Source: Marmoricola sp. URHB0036 (GTDB taxonomy: Bacteria > Actinomycetota > Actinomycetes > Propionibacteriales > Nocardioidaceae). Taken from it: a stretch of 64,000 nucleotides of DNA. The notes under the pieces were generated by a model, which did not search any database, was not told the origin of the DNA, and saw only the letters and a program-made list of their open reading frames with translations. Made by a program: the position numbers and the translations under genes. Below, one piece after another: positions 38,780-50,000 of this stretch (the stretch's first letter is position 1; the number at the start of each line of letters is the position of its first letter). The stretch lies in assembly GCF_000426045.1 (NCBI RefSeq), contig NZ_AUEP01000012.1:77501-141500 (forward strand), in the 5' to 3' direction.

Positions 38780-40234
38780 TCAGCGGATGGCCGCCACGGC
38801 CGCCACCACGTCGACGAGGCCGTAGCCCTTGTCGAAGCTGGTGGTGCCGAGCGGACCCGCTTCGTACGGCGCACCGTTGCTGAACTTGTACGCCGTCGAC
38901 TTCAGCGCGTTCTCGACCTGGGCCGGAGTCGCCGACGGGTTGGCCTGGAACAGCTGGGCGACGATGCCAGCGATGTCCGGGGCGGCCATCGACGTGCCGC
39001 TGATCGTGTTGAAGGTGCCGATGTCCGTCGGGCCGGGGCCGTTCTGCGGGTCCAGCCCGGTCGAGCAGATCGGCAGGTAGAGACGGCAGGACGAGGTGAT
39101 GTTCTCTCCCGGGGCCGAGATGTCGGGGTAGGTCGACTGGTCGCCCGCCTTGCCGCGCGAGGAGTAGTCGGAGACGGTCCCGTCGCGGGTGCCGTTGTCC
39201 TGGTCGTAGTACGACGCCACCGAGATGATGCCGCCCGTCGGGTCCTTGCCGGGCGGGTTCGACAGGTCGGTCGAGCCGTCGCCACCGTCGTTGCCGTTGG
39301 CCCACACCGTCACGACACCCTCGGCCGCGAGGGCCTCCTGGATCTTGGCGGTCGCCGAGTTGGGGTCGAACGCTCCACCGCCCGTCGGGCCGTAGGAGTT
39401 GTTGGTGACCTTGATCGGCGGGCAGGTGCTGGCGGGCACGCCGGCGCCACAGGGAGCGTCGTGGTTCTCGAGCACCCAGTTCAGGGCCGCGTCGGCGCCG
39501 ATGATGACCAGGCCGGCACCGGTCGAGAGGTCGACCAGCTTGGCGCCCGGAGCGGCACCCTGCTGGACCACGCCGCCGACGGCCGTCGGGCGACCGGCGA
39601 CGATGCCGTTCACGTGGGTGCCGTGGCCTCCGAGCGAGAGGGTGTCGGTGTCGATCGAGTTCGGCACCTTCTGCACGGTGCACTGGGTCTCGGTCGGGTC
39701 GCAGAGCGTCTTGTAGCTGGCCACGACGGCACTGCTGCCGTCGGCCTCCTTGAAGTACGGGTGCGTCGGGTCGACACCGGAGTCGATGACGCCGACCGAG
39801 ACTCCCTTGCCGGTCAGCGCGCTGCCGTCGGCACCGGTCAGCGTCTGGGTCGCCTCGAGGCCGCGGGTGGCCTTGTTGGAGGTCTCGGCGAAGAAGCGGA
39901 TCGGTTGTGCGCCGGCCTCGACGTAGGTGACTCCCGGCTGGCTGCGCACCGACTGGATCTGGGCCTTGGTGCCGCGGGCGCCGACAACGCCGATCTTCTT
40001 GAAGGTGACCACCTTGGTCAGGCCGACAGCTGAAACCGCCCGGTTGGCGTCAGCCAGGGTCGCACCGTGCACGAGCACCACGGTCTTCCCGGAGAGCGAG
40101 GTCAGCTGCTTGCCGAGGTACGGCGAGACCGCGGCCAGGTCAGGTGAGGCGGTCGCCGGGGTCGGCAGGGCGAGCCCCACGGCGATGACGGCAGCTGCAC
40201 CAGCGGCCAGTGAGGTGAGGATGCGAGCACGCAC
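38780..40234 (-). CDS. Secreted subtilisin-like serine protease (S8)
   Basis: 484 residues. A signal peptide (1-30, ending ATAS) precedes a propeptide-like region (about 31-120) and the S8 catalytic domain with D151 (VGVIDSGVD), H204 (GGHGTHVNG) and S415 (GTSMAAPDIAG). The oxyanion region shows VTNNSYGPTGGG and ANGNDGGDG. The GTG at 40232-40234 follows AAGGAGATC and opens directly into the signal peptide; the longer frame has no ribosome site. It is a single gene, convergent with the sigma factor gene. Substrate unknown. Confidence 0.93.
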   Translation of the reverse strand: MRARILTSLAAGAAAVIAVGLALPTPATASPDLAAVSPYLGKQLTSLSGKTVVLVHGATLADANRAVSAVGLTKVVTFKKIGVVGARGTKAQIQSVRSQPGVTYVEAGAQPIRFFAETSNKATRGLEATQTLTGADGSALTGKGVSVGVIDSGVDPTHPYFKEADGSSAVVASYKTLCDPTETQCTVQKVPNSIDTDTLSLGGHGTHVNGIVAGRPTAVGGVVQQGAAPGAKLVDLSTGAGLVIIGADAALNWVLENHDAPCGAGVPASTCPPIKVTNNSYGPTGGGAFDPNSATAKIQEALAAEGVVTVWANGNDGGDGSTDLSNPPGKDPTGGIISVASYYDQDNGTRDGTVSDYSSRGKAGDQSTYPDISAPGENITSSCRLYLPICSTGLDPQNGPGPTDIGTFNTISGTSMAAPDIAGIVAQLFQANPSATPAQVENALKSTAYKFSNGAPYEAGPLGTTSFDKGYGLVDVVAAVAAIR

Positions 40235-40303
40235 TCGGGATCTCCTTGCCCGGCCACCCCCACTGGGCGGCACTGCACCCACAACGACCGTTTCGTCCCG
40301 GGG

Positions 40304-40954
40304 CTACGTGGCGAGCTTGCGCAGCTCCTCGACCACGGCGTCAGGGTCCTCGGCCGAGTAGACGGCCGACCCGGCGACGAACACGTCGGCGCCGGCCTCG
40401 GCGCAGCGCCCGATCGTCTCCAGCGAGACGCCGCCGTCGACCTGGAGCCACAGCTCGAGACCGGCCTCGGAGACCAGCTCCCGCGCCCGCCGGATCTTGG
40501 GCAGGCACGCGTCGAGGAACTTCTGCCCGCCGAAGCCGGGCTCCACGGTCATGATCAGCAGCATGTCGAGCTCGCCGAGCATGTCGGCGTACGGTTCGAC
40601 CGACGTGGCGGGCTTGAGCGCCATCGAGGCTCGCGCTCCCTTGGCGCGCAGCTCGCGGGCCAGCCGGACCGGCGCCTTCGCCGCCTCGGCGTGGAAGGTC
40701 ACCGATCCGGCACCGGCCTCGGCGTACGCCGGTGCCCAGCGGTCGGGGTCCTCGATCATCAGGTGGGTGTCGATCGGCAGGTCGGTCGCCTGGGCGAGGC
40801 TCTCGACGACCGGCAGCCCGATGGTGAGGTTCGGCACGAAGTGGTTGTCCATCACGTCCACGTGCACCCAGTCGGCGCTCGGGATGCGTGCGACCTCGTC
40901 GGCGAGGCGCGACAGGTCGGCGTTGAGGATGCTCGGCGTGATCTGAATGGCCAT
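40304..40954 (-). CDS. rpe: Ribulose-phosphate 3-epimerase
   Basis: 216 residues, TIM barrel. Interconverts ribulose-5-phosphate and xylulose-5-phosphate in the pentose phosphate pathway. [16 protein letters not shown] (metal and acid residues), [12 protein letters not shown] and the phosphate loop near [13 protein letters not shown] are diagnostic. It follows rsmB (25 bp gap), continuing the fmt-rsmB-rpe order seen in mycobacteria. Confidence 0.97.
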   Translation of the reverse strand: MAIQITPSILNADLSRLADEVARIPSADWVHVDVMDNHFVPNLTIGLPVVESLAQATDLPIDTHLMIEDPDRWAPAYAEAGAGSVTFHAEAAKAPVRLARELRAKGARASMALKPATSVEPYADMLGELDMLLIMTVEPGFGGQKFLDACLPKIRRARELVSEAGLELWLQVDGGVSLETIGRCAEAGADVFVAGSAVYSAEDPDAVVEELRKLAT

Positions 40955-40979
40955 GGTGGGCCAAGCCTAGAGACCTTGC

Positions 40980-42296
40980 TCAGTGCTTGCGGAGGAGTGC
41001 CAGGAACATCGCGTCGGTGCCGTGCCGGTGCGGCCACAGCTGCACCGCCCCGGGGAGGTGTGCCGAGGCGGCGTCGTCGGCCTCGGGCACGAGTGGACCG
41101 CCGTCCTCCAGACGTACGTCGGCCCGGCCGGCCAGCACGTCCTGCACCACCCCGGCCGTCTCGGCGACGACGGGCGAGCAGGTCGCGTAGAGCACCACTC
41201 CCCCGGGTCGCACCGAGTCGATGGCGCTCTCGAGCAGCGCGCGTTGCAGCGGGACGAGGTCGTCGAGGTCATCGGGACGACGTCGCCAGCGACTCTCCGG
41301 ACGCCGACGGAGCGCTCCCAGTCCCGAGCACGGCGCGTCGACCAGCACCCGGTCGAACGACCCGTCCGACCACGGGGGCCGGGTGCCGTCACCCACCACG
41401 ACCTCGCCACCGGTGGCGCGCAGCGCCTGGGCGACCAGCAGTGCGCGGTGCGGCTGGCGCTCGTTGGCCAGCAGCCGGGCACCGTGCTGACGCGCCAGGG
41501 CGGCCAGCAGCGCCGCCTTGCCGCCGGGGCCGGCACACAGGTCGAGCCACCGCTCGTCGCGGCCCTCGAGAGCTGCCCGGGTCAGGGCCAGCGCGACCAG
41601 CTGGGAGCCGGCGTCCTGCACGCCGGCACGCCCGTCCCGGACCGCCGGGATCGCTCCCGGGTCGCCGGACTCGAGGCTCACGCCCAGTGGCGACAAGGTC
41701 GGCGCGCCGGTCAGCTCCTCGACGGTCGACAGCCCCGGTCGCGCCACCAGGGTCACCCGCGGTCGCTCGTTGTCGGCCGCCAGCAGCGCCTCGAGCTCGT
41801 CGGGGCGGCCCAGGGCGCGGGCCAGCTCGACCACGATCCACGGCGGGTGCGAGAACCGCACCGCCTGCGAGGCGTCGAGCAGGTCCATCCACGAGGCGAG
41901 GTCGCGCTCGGCGATCCGGCGCATCAGCGCGTTGGTGAAGCCGGCCGGCTTGTGGCCGATCCGTTCGCGGACCAGCTCGACGGTGCTCGCCACAGCGGCG
42001 TGGTCGGGAACGCGCATGGCGAGCACCTGGTGGGCGCCGAGACGGAGCGCATCGCGGACGGCGGGGTCGGGCTTCCGTCCGGCGAGATGGTCGATGACGG
42101 CGTCGTACGACCCCTGGCCGCGGAGCGTCCCACCGACCAGCTCGGTCACGAAGGCGGCGTCACGGCCCTCGATCCGTCGCTCGCGCAGGAGCTGGGGCAG
42201 CACCAGGTTGGCGTAGGCGTCGTCCTCGCGAACAGCCCGGAGCACGTCGTAGGCCGCCAGCCGGGGAGCATCGACCTTGCTGATCCTCGGGCTCAC
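40980..42296 (-). CDS. rsmB: 16S rRNA m5C967 methyltransferase
   Basis: 438 residues. An N-terminal NusB-like RNA-binding domain (about 8-140) precedes a Rossmann methyltransferase with LDLCAGPGGKAALLA (SAM motif), VDAPCSGLG (motif IV, base-releasing cysteine) and YATCSPV (motif VI, catalytic cysteine). The start overlaps the MmcQ/YjbR-like gene by 4 bp. The role in methylating helix 31 of 16S rRNA is inferred from the family. Confidence 0.93.
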   Translation of the reverse strand: MSPRISKVDAPRLAAYDVLRAVREDDAYANLVLPQLLRERRIEGRDAAFVTELVGGTLRGQGSYDAVIDHLAGRKPDPAVRDALRLGAHQVLAMRVPDHAAVASTVELVRERIGHKPAGFTNALMRRIAERDLASWMDLLDASQAVRFSHPPWIVVELARALGRPDELEALLAADNERPRVTLVARPGLSTVEELTGAPTLSPLGVSLESGDPGAIPAVRDGRAGVQDAGSQLVALALTRAALEGRDERWLDLCAGPGGKAALLAALARQHGARLLANERQPHRALLVAQALRATGGEVVVGDGTRPPWSDGSFDRVLVDAPCSGLGALRRRPESRWRRRPDDLDDLVPLQRALLESAIDSVRPGGVVLYATCSPVVAETAGVVQDVLAGRADVRLEDGGPLVPEADDAASAHLPGAVQLWPHRHGTDAMFLALLRKH

Positions 42297-42739
42297 GCGA
42301 GGAACTCTTTGACCAGCTTCTTCGGTGCCGTCGCGACCCAGGCGTCGGTGATCACCTCGGCCAGCTCGCCGCGGGTGATCTCGCCGAGCCTGGCCTGCTG
42401 GACGAGTACGGCGTTGTAGCCCTTGAAGTGGTCAATGGTGAAGAACGGCCCGTCCCCGTCGACGAGCGCCTGCTTGTCGTCGGCGTTGGAGGTGCGGATC
42501 ACCAGCAGGTCGTCGTACGGCTCACCGGTGTCGGGGTTGACGGCGGTCTTGTGCGGCTTGCGGTAGAGCACGAAGCCGCGGCCCTTGTCGCCCTTGACCC
42601 CCCGGCCATCAGACAGACGCAGGGGAACCAGCCACGTCGGTACGTCGCCCCAGGAGGTGCCGAACCAGGTCTCGGGCAGGCCGCTGCAGATCTCCTCGAC
42701 GTCCTCGGGGCGGGCCGGCCTCGTCGAATCCCTGGTCAT
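42293..42739 (-). CDS. MmcQ/YjbR-family protein (second of two)
   Basis: 148 residues. Same fold as the protein at 22741-23172: [41 protein letters not shown] and [23 protein letters not shown]. Uncharacterised family. Coupled by 4-bp overlaps to fmt upstream and rsmB downstream, so it is expressed with the formyl-Met and rRNA-methylation genes. Confidence 0.82.
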   Translation of the reverse strand: MTRDSTRPARPEDVEEICSGLPETWFGTSWGDVPTWLVPLRLSDGRGVKGDKGRGFVLYRKPHKTAVNPDTGEPYDDLLVIRTSNADDKQALVDGDGPFFTIDHFKGYNAVLVQQARLGEITRGELAEVITDAWVATAPKKLVKEFLA

Positions 42740-43662
42740 GAGCCCAGCATGGCCCCGTCGGGGAACTGCACGCCACGAGCCCAGTCGGCAGCATCCATCT
42801 CCTTGCGGCCGTGGGGCTTGACGCGGCCGAGCTCGACCGGCCCGGTGGCGGTGCCGACGAACACGGCGTTCTTGGTCACCCCGAGCACCCCCGGGTCGAG
42901 GCGCTCCCGGTCGACGAGCCGCACCGGTCCGAGCTTGATCCGCTCACCGGCCGACGTCGACCACGCGCCCGGTGCAGGAGTGCAGGCTCGGATGCGCCGG
43001 TCGACGGCGACGGCCGGTTCGGTCCAGTCGACGAGCGCGTCCTCGACGGTGATCTTGGGGGCCAGGCTGACGCCCTCACCCGGCTGCTCGCGGGCCTCGA
43101 GCGTGCCGTCCTCGATCCCGTCCAGGGTCTGCACGAGCAGACCTGCGCCTCCCTCCGCGAGGCGTGCGAGCAGGTCTCCGGCCGTGTCGCCCGGGCGCAC
43201 GGTCTGGGTCATCAGTCCGAAGGTCGGCCCGGCGTCGAGCTCCTTGACGATGCGGAACGTGGTGGCGCCGGTCACCTCGTCGCCGGCCCAGATCGCGTGC
43301 TGCACCGGAGCGGCACCGCGCCAGGCGGGCAGCACCGAGAAGTGCAGGTTGACCCAGCCGTGCTCGGGGATGTCGAGGGCCGACTGCGGCAGCAGCGCGC
43401 CGTACGCCACCACCGGGCAGCAGGCCGGGTCCAACGCCCGCAGCGCCTCCTGGAAGTCGGGGTCGCGAGGGTGGTCGGGCTTGAGCACGGGTACGCCGAG
43501 CTCCTCGGCGCGCACGGCGACCGGCGAGGCGGCCAGCTTGCGACCACGACCAGCCGGCGCATCCGGACGAGTGACCACGCCGACCAGCTCGTGCTTGCTG
43601 TCGGCGACCGCGTCGAGGGCCGGCAGGGCGACCTCGGGGGTGCCCGCGAAGACGACCTTCAC
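42736..43662 (-). CDS. fmt: Methionyl-tRNA formyltransferase
   Basis: 308 residues. Formylates Met-tRNA for initiation using 10-formyl-[19 protein letters not shown] at the start, [20 protein letters not shown] (catalytic Asn/His) and the C-terminal tRNA-binding OB domain (about 205-308). The GTG start overlaps the last base of the def stop (TAGTG), coupling formylation to deformylation. Confidence 0.96.
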   Translation of the reverse strand: MKVVFAGTPEVALPALDAVADSKHELVGVVTRPDAPAGRGRKLAASPVAVRAEELGVPVLKPDHPRDPDFQEALRALDPACCPVVAYGALLPQSALDIPEHGWVNLHFSVLPAWRGAAPVQHAIWAGDEVTGATTFRIVKELDAGPTFGLMTQTVRPGDTAGDLLARLAEGGAGLLVQTLDGIEDGTLEAREQPGEGVSLAPKITVEDALVDWTEPAVAVDRRIRACTPAPGAWSTSAGERIKLGPVRLVDRERLDPGVLGVTKNAVFVGTATGPVELGRVKPHGRKEMDAADWARGVQFPDGAMLGS

Positions 43663-44207
43663 TAGATGCCGAGACCGTTCGTCGCGTGCGGGGAGAACTT
43701 CACCTGCGGCGTGGGGTCACCGAACCACTCGGCCTCGCGGATGAACTTCATCGCTTCCTTGCGGGCCTCGCGGTCCAGCCGGTCGACGAAGATGATGCCG
43801 TCGAGGTGGTCGGTCTCGTGCTGGATCGCACGGGCCAGCATCTCCGAGCCCTCGACGAGCAGCGGCTCGCCGTACATGTCGAAACCGTGGGCGACCACGG
43901 ACAGGGCCCGTTTGCAGTCGATGCTGAACCCCGGGATGGACAGGCAGCCCTCGGGACCGTCCTGGATCTCCTCGGAGAGGGTCAGCTGGGGGTTGACGAG
44001 GTGTCCGAGCTCGCCGTCGACGTGCCAGGTGAACACCCGCAGCCCGACACCGATCTGGGGCGCCGCGAGACCCGACCCCGGGGCCTCGAGCATCGTGTCG
44101 GTGAGGTCCTGCACGAGCGTGCGGAGCTCCTGGTCGAAGTCGACGACCGGCTCCGCGGCCGTGCGCAGCACCGGGTCGCCGAACAGCCGGATGGGCCTGG
44201 TGGACAA
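43662..44207 (-). CDS. def: Peptide deformylase
   Basis: 181 residues. Removes the formyl group from new proteins. All three metal motifs are present: [10 protein letters not shown] (44-53), EGCLS (86-90) and QHETDHLDG (129-137). A TTG start at 44205-44207 is chosen because AGGAGG lies 8 bases before it. The upstream in-frame GTG (44214-44216) is itself part of that ribosome-binding site. It is divergent from a dihydrofolate-reductase-like gene. Confidence 0.95.
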   Translation of the reverse strand: MSTRPIRLFGDPVLRTAAEPVVDFDQELRTLVQDLTDTMLEAPGSGLAAPQIGVGLRVFTWHVDGELGHLVNPQLTLSEEIQDGPEGCLSIPGFSIDCKRALSVVAHGFDMYGEPLLVEGSEMLARAIQHETDHLDGIIFVDRLDREARKEAMKFIREAEWFGDPTPQVKFSPHATNGLGI

Positions 44208-44258
44208 GGGGTACACCTCCTGGTGACGAACGCCCGTCAGTCTAGGAGGCTGGTCCCC

Positions 44259-44819
44259 GTGCGCACGCTGAGCATCACCCAGAACGTCACCCTCGACGGG
44301 TGCGTGGAGATGATCACCGACTGGTTCCACCCGCAGGACCAGGGCCGGACCGACATGGCCGACGTACAGGAGGAGAACCAGCGCGCGGCTGCGCGCTGCG
44401 ACGCGATGCTGCTGGGGCGGCGTACGTTCGAGGACTTCCGGGGCTACTGGCCCCAGCAGACCGACGACACCACCGGCATCACCGAGGAGCTCAACCGGCT
44501 GCAGAAGTACGTCGTCTCCACCACCCTGACCGACCCGGGCTGGCAGAACTCGACGATCCTCACCGGCGACCCGGTCGAGGAGGCGCGGCGACTCAAGGCC
44601 ATGGACGGCCACGAGATCGACGTGACGGGCAGCATCACCCTGTGCCACGCGCTGCTCGAGGGCGGCGTGGTGGACGAGGTGCGGCTGTGGACCTATCCGG
44701 TGGTGCAGGGACGCGGGCGGCGGCTGTTCCCCGACGGGTTCCAGCTCGACCGACTGCGGCTGCTCGACGCCCGCTCGTTCCGGTCGGGGATCGTGCTGAC
44801 GACGTACGCCGTCCGCTGA
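44259..44819 (+). CDS. Dihydrofolate reductase-like / RibD C-terminal-domain protein
   Basis: 186 residues. RibD_C fold: RTLSITQNVTLDG at the start, CDAMLLGRRTFEDFRGYWP, and ITLCHALLEGGVVDEVRLWTYPVVQGRGRRLFPDG near the end. An NADPH-binding reductase fold whose substrates are mostly unknown. The GTG at 44259 follows AGGAGG (44244-44249). A single gene between def and priA. Confidence 0.88.
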   Translation: MRTLSITQNVTLDGCVEMITDWFHPQDQGRTDMADVQEENQRAAARCDAMLLGRRTFEDFRGYWPQQTDDTTGITEELNRLQKYVVSTTLTDPGWQNSTILTGDPVEEARRLKAMDGHEIDVTGSITLCHALLEGGVVDEVRLWTYPVVQGRGRRLFPDGFQLDRLRLLDARSFRSGIVLTTYAVR

Positions 44820-46877
44820 CTACCCCAGCTCGGCCGGGTCGACCTCGACGCGGAGATGGGGCAGCTTGCGCGCCGAGCGCTGCGCCTGCAGCTGCTGGAG
44901 CGCGGCGGACAGGGCCGGCCCGGACGCGCGGGGGACGCGGACGACGTAGCGGACCTGCTCCTCGTCGCGCGCGTCCCGCGTCTCGACCGCGACCGGCCCG
45001 AGCACCTCGGCGCCGGCCGGCAGCTCGAGAGTCGGCAGAGCGCCCTCGAGGTCGTCCGGCTCGCCCGTGACCGTGGCGACCCGGGATGCGGGAGGGAGGT
45101 GGGCGGAGACCCGTTCGTCGATCTCGCGGCGGGCCAGTCCGGCGGGGTCCCAGCGGATCAGCGCCTGCAGGCCGGGGTGGGCCGACTCCCCCACGGCGAG
45201 CACGGCCCCTCCCGCCGCGGGTGAGCGGACGAGGGCAGCCGCGTTGGACCAGCGACGCAGGGCTTCCTCGGTCGCCCGCAGGTCGGCCCGGCCCAGGAGC
45301 AGCCAGGTGTCGAGCAGCAGCACGGCGGCGTAGCCCCCGCGGGCCACCGGCTCGGCGCCGGCGGTGGCCACCACGATGGCGGGCTGGTCGTCGACCTCGG
45401 CGATCACCCGCTCACCCGATGACGACTGGCGCACCAGCACCCCCGGGAGGGCGCGGCCGATCTCCTCGGCGGTGCGGGCATCGCCGAGGACCGGAGCCCG
45501 CAGGCCACGTCCACCGCACTCGGGACAGGTCCAGCCCGGCGCCTGGGTCGCACACCACGCACACTCGGGCGGGCGCGAGGGACCGCGCAGGCGCAGTGGT
45601 CCGTGGCAGACCGAGCACAGGGCCGGCGTACGGCAGTGGTCGCAGGCCAGCCGGGTGGCGTAGCCGACGCGCGGGGCCTGCACCAGCACGGGTCCGTGCT
45701 GGACCGCGTCGCGCAGCAGCTGGTGGGCCTCGCTCGGCAGCCGCGCCGAGCGGGCGGCGGCGTCGCGGGCCAGGTCGCGCTCGGAGTCGCCGGTGAGGCC
45801 GACCGAGATGCGCTCGCGGACCAGCTCGCGCGGGGCGACGACCTCGGTGGCCCAGCCCGTGCGGAGGAGGTATTCCGCCTCGACGCTGCGTGCGTGCGCC
45901 GCCAGCACGGCCGCGCAGCCGGTCTCCTGGGCGCGCATGAGCAGCACCTCGCGGGCGTGCGGGTACGGCGCCCGTGGCTCGTCGTGCAGGTCGTCGCCGT
46001 CGTCCCAGATCGCGACCAGCCCGAGGTCGCGCACGGGGGCGAAGGCAGCCGCACGGGTGCCGATCACGACCCGGACCGCACCCCGGGAGATGGCCAGGAA
46101 GGCGCGGTAGCGCTTGGCCGGGCCGGCGTCGGCCTGGAGCACGACGTGTCGGCCCTCTCCGAGACGGGCCGTCAGGGCAGCGTCGAGCCGGTCGAGGTCA
46201 CGGTGGTCCGGGACGCAGACCAGCGCCCCCCGCCCGGCGAGCGCCGTGGCCACGACGCTCTCGGCCAGGATGGCGGCCCAGTCGTCGCCCGGCACCACGG
46301 TCCAGACGGCGCGGGGCGCACCGTCGGCCAGCCCGTCGAGGACCTCCACGCCGCCCGGGTAGTGCTTGACCAGGTCGAGGTCGACGCTCGCCTCGATCGG
46401 CGGAGCCGGCTGGCTCGGCTGCTTCTCGACAGTGGCGTGCCGGGGCGGGACGGCCAGGCGCAGCACGTCGGAGCGGGTGCCGGCGTACCTCCCGGCGACG
46501 GCAGCGGTCAGGGCAGCCACGTCGGGGGTCAGTACCGGCTCTGGACTGACCACGCGCCGCAGCGGCTGCAGCCGCCCCGTGTGCTCGGTGGTGGCCGCCC
46601 GCTCGATGACGAACCCGTCGACGTCCTGGCCCGCGAAACGCACCTTCACGCGCACGCCCGGCTGGGCGTCGTCGGCCATCGTCGCCGGGACGGTGTAGTC
46701 GAAGGGCCGGTCGAGGTGCGCGAGAGGGACGTCGACCAGCACCCGCGCCACCGGGTCGACCTCGGCCGGCTCGACGGGCTTCTTCGCCTTGGGCGGCGTG
46801 GCCTTGCGAGCGACCGCCCGGACCCGAGCGGGTGGTGGGAGCAGCGCGAGCTGGTCCTCCCCGTCGGTCTCGGTCAC
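44820..46877 (-). CDS. priA: Primosomal protein N' (PriA), probably lacking helicase activity
   Basis: 685 residues. The N-terminal 3'DNA-binding domain (about 45-140) and eight-cysteine zinc region (CDHC...CSVC...CAWC...CPECGG) are intact. The Walker A loop expected at about 190-200 is replaced by VVPGDDWAAI, and the DExH box reads WDDGDD. As in other actinobacteria, it should act structurally in replication restart, recruiting other proteins, not unwinding DNA. Convergent with the reductase-like gene. The run 46878-47033 before metK carries repeat R3. Confidence 0.92.
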   Translation of the reverse strand: MTETDGEDQLALLPPPARVRAVARKATPPKAKKPVEPAEVDPVARVLVDVPLAHLDRPFDYTVPATMADDAQPGVRVKVRFAGQDVDGFVIERAATTEHTGRLQPLRRVVSPEPVLTPDVAALTAAVAGRYAGTRSDVLRLAVPPRHATVEKQPSQPAPPIEASVDLDLVKHYPGGVEVLDGLADGAPRAVWTVVPGDDWAAILAESVVATALAGRGALVCVPDHRDLDRLDAALTARLGEGRHVVLQADAGPAKRYRAFLAISRGAVRVVIGTRAAAFAPVRDLGLVAIWDDGDDLHDEPRAPYPHAREVLLMRAQETGCAAVLAAHARSVEAEYLLRTGWATEVVAPRELVRERISVGLTGDSERDLARDAAARSARLPSEAHQLLRDAVQHGPVLVQAPRVGYATRLACDHCRTPALCSVCHGPLRLRGPSRPPECAWCATQAPGWTCPECGGRGLRAPVLGDARTAEEIGRALPGVLVRQSSSGERVIAEVDDQPAIVVATAGAEPVARGGYAAVLLLDTWLLLGRADLRATEEALRRWSNAAALVRSPAAGGAVLAVGESAHPGLQALIRWDPAGLARREIDERVSAHLPPASRVATVTGEPDDLEGALPTLELPAGAEVLGPVAVETRDARDEEQVRYVVRVPRASGPALSAALQQLQAQRSARKLPHLRVEVDPAELG

Positions 46878-46938
46878 GGGGTCATGCTGTCACTCGGCTG
46901 GGACAGCCGCGTCCGTCGTACACAGGGACGGAGCGGAC

Positions 46939-47019
46939 AGGGCTGGCGGGCAGAACTCAGGGCTGGCGGGCAATGCATTGCCTGCCAGCCCCCGGTTTCC
47001 CCGGACGTCCGGGGAAACC
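46939..47019. repeat. R3 composite palindromic repeat, copy 1
   Basis: Two palindromes in tandem. First (46961-46990): arm GGCTGGCGGGCAATG and its complement, 15-base arms with one mismatched pair. Second (46994-47019): a perfect 26-bp palindrome with centre CCCCGGACGTCCGGGG. AGGGCTGGCGGGCA also occurs as a direct repeat at 46939-46952 and 46959-46972. It lies just after metK on the minus strand, where it could serve as a terminator. Confidence 0.8.
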
Positions 47020-47033
47020 GATGCCGACCGCCC

Positions 47034-48236
<1,203 letters not shown>

Positions 48237-48346
48237 CTTCTCTACTCCTGCACAGTGGTGGTGGGCTGGTGCTGCCTTCGGGCCGGCGACCCCGTCGGGC
48301 GGGCCGCCAGCAGCCTAACCGAGGAGCACGAAGAGGCTGACAGGGC
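48237..48346 (-). promoter_or_regulatory. metK: metK promoter and short structured leader
   Basis: TAGGCT at about 48310-48315 with TGTCAG 18 bases upstream is a plausible promoter overlapping the coaBC end. The leader has GC-rich self-complementary stretches (GGCGGCC/GGTCGCC) but no recognised aptamer. Confidence 0.35.
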
Positions 48347-49600
48347 TCACGGTGTGTCCGAGGCGCGAACGCCCAGGACGCGGTCCCAGATGACGTGCGC
48401 GAGCGCCGCCTTGGAACCCAGTGGGACGCTCACGGCACTGCCGTCGGCGGCGAGTACGACGGCCTCGTTGTCCTCCGAGCCGAAGACCGCTCCCCCGCCG
48501 ACGTCGTTGACGACCAGCAGGTCGCAGCCCTTGCGTGCCAGCTTGGCCCGCGCGTGGTCCATCACCGAGCCGTGCTCGTCACCGGTCTCGGCCGCGAACC
48601 CGACGACGACGATGTGGTCGTTGGGGCGCTCGTGGGCGAGGCCGGCGAGGATGTCGGGGTTCTGGGTGAGCTGGATGTCGGGACTGCTGCCGTCCTCGGA
48701 CTTCTTGATCTTGGACTCGGCGGTGCTGGTGGGCCGGAAGTCGGCCGGAGCGGCGGCCATCACCACGGCATCGGCGGCGGTGCACGCCTCGAGCACGCGC
48801 TCCTGGAGCTGGGCGGTCGTCTCCACCCGGACCACCTTGACCCCGGCCGGGTCGGGCAAGCTGACGTTGGCAGCGACGAGGGTGACCTCGGCGCCGCGGG
48901 CAGCGGCGGTCCGGGCCAGGGCGTAGCCCTGCAGTCCCGAGGACCGGTTGCCGATGAAGCGCACCGGGTCGAGGTACTCCCGGGTGCCACCGGCGGAGAC
49001 CACCACGCGGAGGCCGGAGAGGTCCTGGGTGGCCGCGCCGCCGGTGTCGTCGCGGCGAGCGAGGAGGTCCGCGGCCAGGGCGAAGATCTCGGCGGGGTCG
49101 GGCAGCCGGCCCTTGCCGGTGTCGGCTCCGGTCAGCCGGCCCTCGGCCGGCTCCAGCACGATCGCACCGCGCGAGCGCAGCGTGGCCACGTTGGCCTGGG
49201 TGGCGGGGTGCTCCCACATCTCGGTGTGCATCGCCGGCGCGAACAGGATCGGGCAGCGGGCGGTGAGCAGGGTGTTGGTCAGCAGGTCGTCGGCGAGGCC
49301 GTGCGCGGCCTTGGCGAGCAGGTCGGCGGTGGCCGGGGCGACCACGAGCAGCTCGGCCTGCTGGCCGATGCGGACGTGCGGCACCTCGTGGACGTCGGCC
49401 CAGACGTCGGTGCTGACCGGCTTGCCGGAGAGGGCGGCCCACGTCGGAGCGCCGACGAACTCGAGCGCGGCGGCGGTGGGTACGACGGTGACGTCGTGCC
49501 CCGACTCGGTGAACCGGCGGAGCAGCTCACAGGCCTTGTACGCAGCAATCCCGCCACTCACGCCGAGAACGACGTGAGGACGGGACTCACCGTTGACCAT
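48347..49600 (-). CDS. coaBC: Phosphopantothenoylcysteine decarboxylase / synthetase
   Basis: 417 residues. The N-terminal CoaC flavoprotein (about 1-190) has VSGGIAAYKACELLRR and MHTEMWEHPATQANV. The C-terminal CoaB (about 200-410) has VVSAGGTREYLDPVRFIGNRSSG. Two successive steps of coenzyme A synthesis. It lies 14 bp after rpoZ, in the rpoZ-coaBC-metK-priA order of actinobacteria. Confidence 0.96.
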   Translation of the reverse strand: MVNGESRPHVVLGVSGGIAAYKACELLRRFTESGHDVTVVPTAAALEFVGAPTWAALSGKPVSTDVWADVHEVPHVRIGQQAELLVVAPATADLLAKAAHGLADDLLTNTLLTARCPILFAPAMHTEMWEHPATQANVATLRSRGAIVLEPAEGRLTGADTGKGRLPDPAEIFALAADLLARRDDTGGAATQDLSGLRVVVSAGGTREYLDPVRFIGNRSSGLQGYALARTAAARGAEVTLVAANVSLPDPAGVKVVRVETTAQLQERVLEACTAADAVVMAAAPADFRPTSTAESKIKKSEDGSSPDIQLTQNPDILAGLAHERPNDHIVVVGFAAETGDEHGSVMDHARAKLARKGCDLLVVNDVGGGAVFGSEDNEAVVLAADGSAVSVPLGSKAALAHVIWDRVLGVRASDTP

Positions 49601-49614
49601 CGAAGGTCTGCTGA

Positions 49615-49962
49615 CTACTCGACGGTCGGTTCGGCCGCGGGAGTCGGGGGCTGCTCGGCGGCCGCGGCGGCCAGCGCCTCGGCGGCGGCCTCCTCGGGGT
49701 CGATGTCCTCGCAGGTCAGCAGGTCGTCGTTGATCTCACGCAGGGCGATGGAGAGCGGCTTCTCCTGCACGTGGGTGTCCACCAGTGGACCGACGTACTC
49801 CAGCAGGCCCTCGCCGAGCTGGGAGTAGTAGGCGTTGATCTGGCGCGCACGCTTGGCGCTGTAGAGCACCAGCTTGTACTTGGAGTCGGTCTTGGTCAGC
49901 AGGTCGTCGATCGGGGGGTTGGTGATCCCCTCGGCGACGGGCTGGTTGCCGGACACGCTCAT
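49615..49962 (-). CDS. rpoZ: RNA polymerase omega subunit
   Basis: 115 residues. [34 protein letters not shown] is the standard omega core, followed by an Ala/Glu/Pro-rich tail from about residue 85. Helps fold the beta-prime subunit. It follows gmk with a 38-bp spacer. Confidence 0.95.
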   Translation of the reverse strand: MSVSGNQPVAEGITNPPIDDLLTKTDSKYKLVLYSAKRARQINAYYSQLGEGLLEYVGPLVDTHVQEKPLSIALREINDDLLTCEDIDPEEAAAEALAAAAAEQPPTPAAEPTVE

Positions 49963-50000
49963 CGAGCCTCACTTACAAAGGATTGGGGTCGCGACGGGAC

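Noticed and set aside
48237-48346. SAM riboswitch upstream of metK
   Set aside because: The leader is short and contains none of the conserved aptamer blocks I know.
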